Source of the DNA: Stramenopiles sp. TOSAG23-6 | Lineage: Eukaryota; Sar | Assembly: GCA_900128565.1 (NCBI GenBank) | Contig: LT635981.1 | Location: forward strand, 1-27,564 | DNA: 27,564 bases | Direction of reading: 5' to 3' | In this document: positions 8,903 to 16,789 of the stretch, piece after piece | Position numbering within the stretch: position 1 is the first letter of the stretch | How the letters are laid out: every line of letters starts with the position of its first letter | Program-made: the position numbers and the translations under genes | Notes under the pieces: model-generated | Databases searched by the model: none | The model's input: the letters and a program-made list of their open reading frames with translations, nothing else | Told to the model about the DNA's origin: nothing

Positions 8903-9414
8903 TTTGGTCAGCGGTATCTATTATAACAATAAAAACTTGTTCGTTTTACCTTATATACCTTATATACAATTCTTGAGAAATACGACAAAATTAAGTTGTA
9001 TCCAATAAAGTATACTTGATTGCTTTTAGTGAATAATAATCAATTGATAGATGTTATCCAATTCAAAGTGAATTCGTCGTCTTCCTTCCTTCCTTCGTGT
9101 GTTGTTGTTGAGCTATCGAATCTTTTTTGAAACGCATAACAAAAAAGATATTTTTCGTGTTTTCTGCAGAAATTTCTTTCACCGGAGAGAAAACAAAAAA
9201 AAAAAAAATTCTTTTAGGTACGAAATTTGGTACGGATTTGATCCAATTTGGGAATTTAGCAGCACAGAGACCGAAGGAGATTCCGTCGGTTACTTTCAAG
9301 TGTATCTTTTTTTGAAAATAGAGAGATTCCGCTTGCTCTCGCACAACGCGTTAACGTAAATTTTGAAAAAGACAAAACAAAAAGGTTTTTTAATCTCCAC
9401 TCAATTGAATTAAG
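8903..9414. other. 512-bp intergenic region between divergent genes
   Basis: It must hold the start regions of the contact-site gene (minus) and the HMG gene (plus). It is AT-rich, with CTTCC repeats near 9082 and an A-run near 9195. The only element I can relate to anything else is the introner-like fragment at 9215-9233. No convincing coding sequence was found: the short open frames in 9063-9359 overlap on both strands and have no recognisable domain. Confidence 0.6.
9215..9233 (-). repeat. introner-core-like fragment in intergenic DNA
   Basis: Read on the minus strand the stretch gives GTACCAAATTTCGTACCTAA followed by a T-run. This closely matches the core of the CAT-ended introns (AAATTTTGTACCTAAC plus T-run, ATACGAAATTTCATACCTAAC in intron 2). 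It lies about 310 bp upstream of the contact-site gene's ATG, on the same strand, so it may be a 5'-UTR intron or a dead copy. No borders can be assigned. Confidence 0.5.
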
Positions 9415-10176
9415 ATGGCACGAGTAAAAGCAGTCGCACGCAAAGCAAAACGCAAGTCTGTCGCACGTAAGAAGACGAGAAAAGGAGGAGCTAAGAAACG
9501 CAAGGCAGCTCCAAAACGCAAGGCAGCAAAGAAGCGCAAAGCAACCAAGAAGCGCAAAGCAACCAAGAAGCGCAAAGCAACCAAGAAGCGCAAGGCAACC
9601 AAGAAGCGCAAAGCAACCAAGAAGCGCAAGGCAACCAAAAAACGCAAAGCTGCAACAAAGCGCAAGGCTGCTCCAAAGAAAAAAGCCGGCAAAAAAAAGA
9701 AGCGTAAACATGCTCCTGGACCTAAGCGCGCATTGTCTTCATACATGTACTACGTTAAGAAAGCTCGTGCAGGTGTGACAAAAGCTCACCCAAAATGGAA
9801 AGTCACACAAGTTGTCAAACAACTCGGAGCTCAGTGGCGTGGTTTGTCAGCTTCTGCAAAAGCACCTTTTGAAAAATTGGCTGCTGCAGACAAAAAGCGT
9901 TATGAAAAAGCGAAGAAATCCTACAAGCCTCCTGCAGGAGCTCCTGCGAAAAAACCAAAACGTGCTTTATCTGCGTACATGTGCTTCGTCATTTCTCACC
10001 GTCCTCAATACGTCAAACGTCATCCAAACATGAAAGCAACGAAAGTTATTTCTAACCTCGGAGCAATGTGGCGTTCCATGAGCGATAGCGACAAGAAAAG
10101 TCACCATGCAACTGCTAACAAGGACAAAGCTCGCCATGCAAAGCAAATGGCTGCTCACAAAAAGAAGCACGGATAA
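9415..10176 (+). CDS. tandem HMG-box protein with lysine-rich repeat tail
   Basis: The 253-residue single-exon protein begins with about 100 residues that are almost entirely Lys, Arg, Ala and Thr, including six exact KKRKAT hexapeptides at residues 39-74 and degenerate copies on both sides. Such a tail resembles histone H1 and should neutralise DNA. HMG box 1 follows (about 103-172, PKRALSSYMYYVKKAR ... WRGLSASAKAPFEKLAA), then box 2 (about 182-250, PKRALSAYMCFVISHRP ... MWRSMSDSDKKSHHA). Both keep the Pro, aromatic and Trp positions of sequence-non-specific HMGB boxes, which bend DNA. The likely role is abundant chromatin architecture in the nucleus, like a fused H1 and HMGB. The start ATG is preceded by AAG and is the only sensible one. 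Box 2 is followed by only a few residues, and there is no acidic HMGB tail. Confidence 0.9.
   Translation: MARVKAVARKAKRKSVARKKTRKGGAKKRKAAPKRKAAKKRKATKKRKATKKRKATKKRKATKKRKATKKRKATKKRKAATKRKAAPKKKAGKKKKRKHAPGPKRALSSYMYYVKKARAGVTKAHPKWKVTQVVKQLGAQWRGLSASAKAPFEKLAAADKKRYEKAKKSYKPPAGAPAKKPKRALSAYMCFVISHRPQYVKRHPNMKATKVISNLGAMWRSMSDSDKKSHHATANKDKARHAKQMAAHKKKHG
9529..9654 (+). repeat. 18-bp in-frame tandem repeat coding KKRKAT
   Basis: Seven consecutive 18-bp units (AAGAAGCGCAAAGCAACC with A/G wobble in the lysine codons) code for KKRKAT six times and then KKRKAA. The near identity at the DNA level shows expansion by slippage or unequal exchange, so copy number probably varies between strains. 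Confidence 0.9.
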
Positions 10177-10468
10177 ACCAAAGGGGAAACCTCGGTGAAA
10201 CCGCTTGTACAGGCGATAGTATAATTTGATCGTTATATGATTTCGCGCATTATCTTATAATTTATATATAAAATTCGTTTTGTATGTAAAATTTTGTATA
10301 TATATATTACATTCCCTTTAAATACTTTTTTTATTTTTATAACTTAACGTTGACTATATCTAGGCATAATGCTGTAAATGTTTTAGTTTTACCTGTTATA
10401 TTCAGGTCATGAAGTTTGTATTTCCGCACCATGTCGACGTAAAATTGTTTCGCGAAAATTTATATTTA

Positions 10469-10933
10469 TCAGAACATTCCGGGATTTCTTTTACACTCAT
10501 CCTGCGATTTATTCATCAATTGAAGGACACTATTCGCCTCTTCGGCTGTAATCATTGTTTTTGATGACTGAGGATGACGGAACGCCGTTTCTACACCTTT
10601 CCAACGAGGCACTACGTGAAAATGACAATGAAATACGACTTGTCCACTATCTGCACCACAATTTGAAATGATATTAACCGCATCCGCACCAGAGGCAGCC
10701 TTGACGAGACGAACTAGCTTAGGTAGTTGTGCCAAGAAACGAGCCGCACTCTTTTCATGCATTTCTGACACGTCGACAACCTTTTCTTTTGGTATTAGCA
10801 AAGCATGACCCTTCGCAGAAGGAAAAGCGTCAAGAAAAGCGAGACATTCGTTGTTTTCAAAAATTTTATGGCAAGGAATTTCACCACGAAGGATCTTGGC
10901 AAATACATTGTCCTCGTTATAGGGCGACGTCAT
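10469..10933 (-). CDS. HIT-family nucleotide hydrolase (HINT/Hit type)
   Basis: This is a 154-residue single-exon protein. The family's catalytic motif HxHxH is HCHFHVV at residues 102-108, with the middle His (H104) expected to form the nucleotidyl intermediate. Upstream landmarks fit too: FAKILRGEIPCHKIFEN at the N-terminus, LAFLDAFPSAKGHALLIPK, and a helix before VNIISNCGADSGQVVFH. HIT enzymes of this branch split adenosine phosphoramidates or related nucleotides in the cytosol or mitochondria. Length and start match the family. The gene is divergent from LSG1, with 255 bp between the start codons, so the two probably share a promoter region. Its exact substrate cannot be read from sequence. 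Confidence 0.93.
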   Translation of the reverse strand: MTSPYNEDNVFAKILRGEIPCHKIFENNECLAFLDAFPSAKGHALLIPKEKVVDVSEMHEKSAARFLAQLPKLVRLVKAASGADAVNIISNCGADSGQVVFHCHFHVVPRWKGVETAFRHPQSSKTMITAEEANSVLQLMNKSQDECKRNPGMF

Positions 10934-11188
10934 ATTACTACACTATAAATGTACTGTACTGCCGGATTGTGAGAAAATTATGTGTTGTATTTGTATTGTA
11001 TGACACAATGTATGTGAATACTATGAAAAGAGAAGCATGTTTGCGCGAAAAAAGCTTTTCAAGTCAGTGCGACCAAAAAAACGTCAAAATTGAGTCATTC
11101 ATTGATAGTACACCGAACATACTTTTGTAGACAGATTTGCTTTCGTGCATTAAGTTGAGATTGCGTAGTAATACATTGTTCTGTTACC
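10934..11188. promoter_or_regulatory. bidirectional promoter region, HIT gene and LSG1
   Basis: The 255 bp separate two divergent ATGs. I see no TATA box at a fixed distance and no shared motif beyond the short-spaced TTGTATTGTATGA near 10988. The assignment rests on position alone. Confidence 0.4.
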
Positions 11189-13582
11189 ATGGATTCTAAT
11201 ATCCGTGGAATGAAGGGTGCTCGTAACAAAAAGGCGACTCGAGGCTTGGGAAAAGCACTCGCCCGGGATTGGAAAAATCCGCATTCTCGTCGCCGCAAGG
11301 GAAACAAACACAAAGGCAGACACATTACTGATTTAGATGCTGATAATGGACTTACATCTATTTTGGAGACTACCTCTCTAGACGATTTTTTACATAGTGC
11401 TGTATTAGCTGGTCGGAAGTTCAAAGCGGAGAAGCAAAACTATCAGATTTTGGACGAAGACGGTCTTGCCGAAGGTGAAGAACTTGAGGCTGCCGGTACC
11501 ATCCAGCCACTCTTTAAAACGTCTTTAAAGATTCCTCGCCGTCCAAAGTGGGACGAAACCACAACAAAAGATGAACTTGATGAAATGGAGAGAAATAGTT
11601 TCCTTCAATGGCGTCGAGATGTGGCTCGTTCAGAAGAGAACGAATCTAAAGAAGACGGTCGTGCAGTGACTCCATTTGAGAAGAATCTCGATGTCTGGAG
11701 ACAGCTGTGGCGTGTGCTTGAGCGAAGTGACATTGTTATTCAAATTGTAGATTGTCGTAATCCTATGTTGTATTATTGTCCTGATCTCGTAGAATATGCT
11801 AATGATATTGATGCTAGAAAAAAGTCTGTTCTTGTTCTCAACAAAGCAGATTACCTACCTAAAGACCTTCGCATGCGTTGGGCGCGTAAGTTACACTCAC
11901 TTGGTCTTGTCTTTATGTTCTTTTCCGCAAAGAACGAACAACAAACATTGGACCAAGAAGCAGAGAAGAAAAAACACGCAGCAAATAACGTAGAGAAAAG
12001 AGATATTGAAGCTTTGACCGCACTAGCTGTCGCGCAAGCTCAAGGACTTTCTACTGTCACAAATAACGAAAAGAAAGAAAAGAAAGAAAACGTTGCACCT
12101 GAAGTTCCAGAATTAAATAGTTCTATTGATACTGATCTAAGTACATCTTCAATTGAAGAAACTGAAGAAGAAAAAATTTCGAAAATGTGTCGAATATTGA
12201 GTCGTAATGAACTTATGACAAAGATACAATTGATGAGTATAAATCGTCTTCAAGTAGCTGCTAATGTAATAGCTGCGGAACGAAATGATCCTACATTATC
12301 GAATATAGAAGTTGCGCGGAAAGATGCAATAGAAAACCTGCCTGAATTACCTGTGCGATACATGAATGACGGACGTGTTGATAAAAAGCGTATGGCATTG
12401 GAACGTGCAGAATATGAAAAACAACGTCGTTTACATGCTATGACAAGAGATACTGTGATTGGTATGGTAGGATTTCCTAATGTTGGTAAAAGTTCTCTTA
12501 TTAATGTTCTTATGGCTGTTACTGCCCATTCACATGGTCAACGCGTTGCTGTAGGATCTCAACCTGGTAAAACGAAACATTTTCAGACATTACAATTGAC
12601 TACAGGAGTGACACTATGTGATTGTCCTGGACTCGTTTTCCCGTCTTTTGTCAATTCCAAGGCAGAAATGGTGATTAATGGAATTCTCCCCATCGATAAA
12701 ATGCGTGATTATTTACCACCTACAACACTTCTCACTAGACGTATTAATCGTGTTCAGCTTGAGAAAGTATATGGTAATATTTTTCATGTTCTTCATGATC
12801 CAAACAAAGAATGGGTAACTGCTCGCGAGTTATTAGGTGCGTATGCTCTTGCTAGAGGGTACATGACTGGTCATGGTGCACCGGACAATGCCAGAGCAGC
12901 ACGTTATATTTTGAAAGATTACGTAACTGGTGTTTTATTGTATTGTTTTCCTCCTGATGATAAAATCGCCCGTGATAGAGTAACCCAACAGATAAAAGAA
13001 CGAACACGTCTTGAATCCACATTACAAACAGAACTAAAGAATGAAAGAATGGCACGGAATGGGACTTCTGAGGTTTGTTTTGGATGGAATGGTGAAGGTT
13101 CTTTGAGACAACCTGAGGAAACGAATTCTTTAGAAACCGAGACTGCAGAAGCAACAGCTGCTGCATTAGAAACACTCGATGATGCTGAAATTTTTGATCC
13201 TAGTATGTTAATGGAAGGGTTAGCACTCAATGGTGGTGGTAAGGGCGAATCTGCAGTTCCTTTAGATGTCACAATGAATGTAGCAAAAAGAAGAGGTAAA
13301 GGTAAAAATCGAATGGGTCATGGACGAAGAAAAGGTCGTAAAGCTCGTCGATTTGCTACTGAAAATCCATATGAAGTAGGTTCACGTATGGATGATCTTC
13401 TATTGGAAAAGGAGGATTTAGCTTTGAATGCAAGAGAGTTGAAATATTCTGGTTTTCCTGGAAGTAAAAGTACAAAAACACAGAACAAAACTACTCGCAA
13501 GCAGCAAAGGCGAATGAAAAAAGCAAATAATCGTAAAAGCAATGCTGGCATAGGTGTTACTACAAAAAATCCATTTAATTAG
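11189..13582 (+). CDS. LSG1: LSG1-like circularly permuted GTPase for 60S ribosome export
   Basis: The 797-residue single-exon protein shows the permuted G-motif order of the YlqF/YawG family: G4 NKAD near residue 217 (VLVLNKADYLP), G5-like SAKN soon after, then G1 GFPNVGKSS near 428 and G3 DCPGL near 478. The N-terminus (MDSNIRGMKGARNKKATRGLGKAL) and the segments FLQWRRDVAR, LDVWRQLWRVLERSDIVIQIVDCRNPMLY and RAARYILKDYVTGVLLYCFPP are typical of LSG1. In yeast and animals LSG1 acts in the cytoplasm to release the export adaptor NMD3 from pre-60S subunits. A charged insert (about residues 245-335, Glu/Lys-rich) between G5 and G1 and a long basic tail make it longer than the usual 640-660 residues. 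The upstream gene is divergent; AATAAA signals follow the stop. Confidence 0.95.
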   Translation: MDSNIRGMKGARNKKATRGLGKALARDWKNPHSRRRKGNKHKGRHITDLDADNGLTSILETTSLDDFLHSAVLAGRKFKAEKQNYQILDEDGLAEGEELEAAGTIQPLFKTSLKIPRRPKWDETTTKDELDEMERNSFLQWRRDVARSEENESKEDGRAVTPFEKNLDVWRQLWRVLERSDIVIQIVDCRNPMLYYCPDLVEYANDIDARKKSVLVLNKADYLPKDLRMRWARKLHSLGLVFMFFSAKNEQQTLDQEAEKKKHAANNVEKRDIEALTALAVAQAQGLSTVTNNEKKEKKENVAPEVPELNSSIDTDLSTSSIEETEEEKISKMCRILSRNELMTKIQLMSINRLQVAANVIAAERNDPTLSNIEVARKDAIENLPELPVRYMNDGRVDKKRMALERAEYEKQRRLHAMTRDTVIGMVGFPNVGKSSLINVLMAVTAHSHGQRVAVGSQPGKTKHFQTLQLTTGVTLCDCPGLVFPSFVNSKAEMVINGILPIDKMRDYLPPTTLLTRRINRVQLEKVYGNIFHVLHDPNKEWVTARELLGAYALARGYMTGHGAPDNARAARYILKDYVTGVLLYCFPPDDKIARDRVTQQIKERTRLESTLQTELKNERMARNGTSEVCFGWNGEGSLRQPEETNSLETETAEATAAALETLDDAEIFDPSMLMEGLALNGGGKGESAVPLDVTMNVAKRRGKGKNRMGHGRRKGRKARRFATENPYEVGSRMDDLLLEKEDLALNARELKYSGFPGSKSTKTQNKTTRKQQRRMKKANNRKSNAGIGVTTKNPFN

Positions 13583-13602
13583 TGAAATTTTATAATATCA
13601 AA

Positions 13603-13619
13603 AATAAACTCTGAATAAA
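13603..13619 (+). terminator. AATAAA polyadenylation signals after LSG1
   Basis: Two AATAAA hexamers (13603-13608 and 13614-13619) lie 20-37 nt past the stop codon, the usual place for the 3'-end signal of a compact gene. Confidence 0.5.
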
Positions 13620-14022
13620 AATTCACTTTTCTCAATTACTACTTGGTTTTACCTTGCTGCTGATACTGAATTATTCTCATCATTTTCTTTGTTTGTGTAT
13701 TTATGATTAGCTTCTTTAAGAAGGCTTGGATAGTTTCTGTTTTTTTTTAACAAGATTTTGTGTTTGGGCTTAATTGGTACGGAAAGATACTGTCGAAAGA
13801 TATGCAACACTTAAAACTTACCAAGGCATGGTTACAACTTTAGCAGACAGAAAACATAAAATGAAGAGCTTTTAAAGATTGTAGGTGTAGTAGAATGGTT
13901 AATCAGCGTAGCAACATTGACAGACTTTTCCATTATATAATTTATCCCTCGTTTTTCTTACTAATTTTGCTTTGTTCACTACCCAATTCATTGGTAATGA
14001 CTTTAGCTTACATAATTTACCA
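13620..14022. other. non-coding stretch without recognised features
   Basis: About 400 bp with no convincing open frame. It contains a 16-nt exact match (GATTGTAGGTGTAGTA, 13877-13892) to the leader just before the AP-3 delta start codon (26053-26068). Otherwise I see nothing in it. Confidence 0.5.
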
Positions 14023-14340
14023 CTATGGTGGGGCCAATTTGTCATTTTGTTTCCAAGTACTGCAGCCTTTCTGTATGGGCAAACAAGGGGAAATAGATTT
14101 TGATATAACCATATAGAAAAAAAGATAGAGCACATCTGCTGATGAAATTCCTAATTTTAAGCTGTTCTTGACCACATTGAAATTGACTTCTACATCCACC
14201 AGAAGCAATTTCCTTGTAATCTTTGCAATTTGTTCTTCAGTGAATGCAATTTCTTTTTCAGTGAATTGTTTTTCTACCAAATAAGCAATAAATGATTGCA
14301 AATTGGTATAGCCTTTATGACCATTACATATAGTTACATT
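14023..14340 (-). pseudogene. diverged third copy of the 40-residue repeat and trailing sequence
   Basis: On the minus strand this continues the repeat of the neighbouring pseudogene in degenerate form: GYTNLQSFIAYLVEKQFTEKE, then a duplicated EIAFTEEQIAKIT, then about 50 residues with no known domain. It is cut from the upstream copies by a nonsense codon (TCA at 14353-14355 on the plus strand, TGA on the minus strand, where the sister copy has GGA). The product is unknown; it is part of the decayed region. Confidence 0.5.
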
Positions 14341-14580
14341 ACAAGAATTTTGTCAAAGAATCTTTGCAATTTGTTCTTTGGTGAATTTTTTTTCTATCAA
14401 ATGATCAATAAATGATTTCAAATTGGTATAGCCATCTCCACCTTTGTGTATAGTTACATTACAAGAATTTTGTCCAAGAATCTTTGCAATTTGTTCTTTG
14501 GTGAATTTTTTTTCTATCAAATGATCAATAAATGATTTCAAATTGGTATAGCCATCTCCACCTTCATGTATAGTTTCATG
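14341..14580 (-). repeat. 120-bp tandem repeat, two near-identical copies
   Basis: Copies 14341-14460 and 14461-14580 differ at only a handful of positions. A third, diverged copy follows to the left (about 14195-14340). The unit is exactly 40 codons, coding GYTNLKSFIDHLIEKKFTKE-QIAKIL and a linker, and has no internal stop, so it was once translated. Helix-rich composition is likely; I do not recognise the fold. Confidence 0.9.
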
Positions 14581-15143
14581 ACAAGAATTAGGTTTGATTA
14601 CATTTGATGTCTCAATTTCCTTACCATCAGTGAAAACTAACTTTCTTGATAAGTTTGACATCCCTATTATACATGATTTTTTTGGAAGTTTATCTTGATG
14701 TATCATTCAAATCATTATGTTTGGCAACAAATTGGAGACCTCTTTATTTTTGTTCAAGGGCAATTTTACACTGACATTAATGTTTTTGTCATGTAAGTCC
14801 AGAGAAACAAACACTTTTCTTTTCTTGCCAATGGTTTGCTCCCCATTCCTAGGCCACTAGTTGGTGCCTCTTGAAAAGGATTCACAATATCAGGATTTAA
14901 GTGCAGGTCACATCTATCCTTATGTGTAGCTTTAGTCAGATTTGTCAATTGCATACAAGCAATCAGCACCTGCCATGCCAATTCATCCAAACTAAGAGGC
15001 TTGGAATCTAATGAACACCACTGTTGACTAAATCTTCTGCTGAGTGTTTTTGGTGTAATTTTTTTCTGTGTCACACTTTGTCCTTTATTTTTGGAGGACT
15101 TTGATTGCAAGTTCTTTAGATGTAGATGTATTATCAAAGGCAT
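14353..15143 (-). pseudogene. decayed coding sequence with frameshift and nonsense codon, family unknown
   Basis: Two minus-strand frames fit together as one broken gene. Frame one (15143-14766) codes about 100 residues including LSRRFSQQWCSLDSKPLSLD and HKDRCDLHLNPDIVNPFQEA. At the A-rich stretch near 14820 the sensible reading shifts frame, giving a beta-like segment (VFVSLDLHDKNINVSVKLPL) that runs to a stop next to the ATG at 14706. From there another open part codes KKSCIIGMSNLSRKLVFTDG and then the 40-residue repeats, ending at the nonsense codon at 14353. I do not recognise any domain. The pattern suits a dead mobile-element or foreign gene, but no transposase or polymerase motif is visible. 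It could also be a multi-exon gene whose introns I misread. Confidence 0.5.
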
Positions 15144-15204
15144 TCAATGTAGCTGCTGCAGCTGCAGCTGGTAGGCTTAGATAATTCATTTGACCAATAG
15201 GTTA

Positions 15205-15645
15205 ACTTCTTACCCTGAAAGCCAAAAAAACAATACAACAACTTCATTGAATATTTGACCTGCTGTCAAATCTTCAATTGTTTTGATTTTTTTTTGTTTT
15301 TTAGGGTTAGGGTTATATATTATTTAAATTTTCAGCATCTGCAGCAGGTAACATTAGATAATTCATTGCAAATATCTAGAAAACTAAATTTATTCAATGT
15401 TAACTTCTTACCATACTTTTCATTATTTTCAGCAATTCTGTTTAGATGTTGCTTTTTGTATAAGCATAAATTTGATTCTGCTGCAGCTGGTAATGTTAAA
15501 TAATTCATTGTTAACTTCTTTCTGTGAAAGCCAAAAAACAATGCAACAACTTCATCAAATATTTGACCCACTGTCAAATCTTCCATTGTTTCGATTTTTT
15601 TTCCATTTTTTAGGGTTAGTGTTTGGGTTATATATATGCCAGGTG
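15205..15645 (-). repeat. duplicated block with telo-box and DLT-GQIF-EVV coding segment
   Basis: Two copies of a block of about 120-145 bp (about 15205-15320 and 15505-15645) sit about 300 bp apart. Each, on the minus strand, has a CCCTAA-type repeat, an A-run, and then a coding-like part reading EDLT(V/A)GQIF(D/N)EVV followed by an FFGF-like segment. The copy at 15586 starts with ATG and stays open for 84 codons (to 15332); the other is broken soon after. Related TGCAGCAG/AATAATTCATT stretches lie between them (15180, 15345, 15480). They appear to be exons or repeats of the same unknown decayed family. Confidence 0.6.
15301..15314. promoter_or_regulatory. telo-box-like repeat
   Basis: TTAGGGTTAGGGTT lies in one duplicated block; a weaker version (TAGGGTTAGTG) is at 15611-15620 in the other. 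Each lies about 10-40 bp upstream of the minus-strand EDLT coding segment, the same side as the telo-box at the nucleoporin gene. Confidence 0.35.
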
Positions 15646-15723
15646 TATATAGTAGCTACTCATAGCTATAATTATAATGTTGTGTGTAATATTTTGGCAA
15701 AGCTTTCAGGTTATCCCAACAAG

Positions 15724-16385
15724 TTAATCATATTGCATACTATAGAATGTAAAACTTGAAGACAGTTTGAAGTCTTTTAATTCTTTTGCATCCTGTGCTT
15801 TTGCAGCAGGAGTCAATATATCAAGTTGTGGTGGCACTCCACCTTCAATTACAATTCCAAAGTTAAAAAATCCTTGTTCAGTTAATGGCAATGTTGGTTT
15901 CAGTGCTGTCCACTGTGCATACATATTTCTCCATTTAAGACAAGTCCAATTCTCCCATTTTTTAATGTACTTCTGGAAATAATCTGGTGTGTCTCCAAAT
16001 TTATCCATTTTAACATTTGTTTTGATTTCTGAAATTAAGGATGAAGTGTTTAATGGCTGCAGTAGTATACTTGGCATATGTCTCATTGGGAAGTGCTTTT
16101 ACTAACTTCACTAGGTTACCAAATTCATTCATCTGCTGTTTGTCAACTGCTATTGAAACAAACTGAGTTATTGTTTGTTAGTCAACTGCTATGAGCAGCA
16201 GAATCAACAGGCATACCTTCAATTGAATATGCCCTTCTCCATTGATCTCCAGAACCAAACTTAATAGGAAACTCATCCATTGCAGATTTTTTTTCTAGAG
16301 AGTGTTTGATGTATTCCTCTTTTAAGGATATCCGCATATCATGTATTTGTGGCTGATTTTGATCTGCTCTTGAAACACACTTAGT
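15724..16385 (-). pseudogene. broken gene of unknown family with one GT-AG intron
   Basis: The minus strand starts in an open stretch (SRADQNQPQIHDMRISLKEE ... EFPIKFGSGDQWRRAYSIE). A 67-nt intron (16216-16150, GTATGC...AATAG, branch-like TGACTAAC) would join it in frame to VDKQQMNEFGNLVKLVKALP. Near 16030 the reading must change frame to reach KFGDTPDYFQKYIKKWENWT, ALKPTLPLTEQGFFNFGIVI and the stop at 15724. The frame change near 16030 marks it as a pseudogene or as having a missed intron. A direct repeat (GTCAACTGCTAT, near 16143 and 16182) and a similar AACAATAACT(C/A)AG intron-end sequence near 16380 lie in it. The domain is not recognised. Confidence 0.45.
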
Positions 16386-16789
16386 TATTGTTGGTTATCA
16401 TTACACAGCTGCCATAAATGTCACTGAAATGTCACTGAAATGTCACATTTCAATTCAATTTGCAACAACACCAAACTATACAGGAGTATCCATAGTGGTT
16501 ACTACCTACCATTGTGGTAAGCATGATGCCATTGTGGCATCAGTGTATATATCATGAATGATGAAAGTTGTATTGTGTACTTTTTTTTCTGCAGAGAGTA
16601 TTGCTAGAGTGAGAGACTCTAAGTAGAGTAAGCTGATGTAAACACATTTATTTGCTACTATTGACTTTTTTTTTGAGAACATCAAGAACAGGTTTGTACA
16701 AAAAAAATTTAATGAAACCGTTTCGTTACTTATTATTTTTGTAGTCTAGTACGAAACAAAAGTGTCAAAATCTTTATTCTTTTAATAAA
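16386..16789. other. intergenic region with small hairpin, upstream of the MYCBPAP-PGK gene
   Basis: About 400 bp with no open frame of note. It contains a tandem TGTCACTGAAA repeat (near 16427-16450) and a hairpin GATGCCA-TTG-TGGCATC (near 16524-16540), which may be the edge of the decayed repeat region. The last 100 bp are AT-rich and run into the ATG at 16790 (AATAAAATGACAG). Confidence 0.5.

Noticed and set aside
9390-9746. Minus-strand frames rich in LRFLVA or LGCFALL repeats
   Set aside because: They are the antisense of the lysine-rich tail of the HMG gene; the repeats come from the 18-bp coding repeat.
10193-10203. Histone-type 3' hairpin after the HMG gene (CGGT-GAA-ACCG)
   Set aside because: The stem has only 4 bp and does not match the conserved histone stem-loop.
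11095-11424. Minus-strand frame overlapping the LSG1 start
   Set aside because: It is the shadow of the Arg/Lys-rich N-terminus of LSG1 and has no domain.
13881-13912. tRNA gene, because GTGTAGTAGAATGGTTAATC resembles a tRNA A box region
   Set aside because: No B box (GGTTCGA-like) or acceptor-stem pairing follows within 80 bases.
14341-14580. CRISPR-like array
   Set aside because: The repeats are 120 bp, adjacent, without spacers, and code protein.
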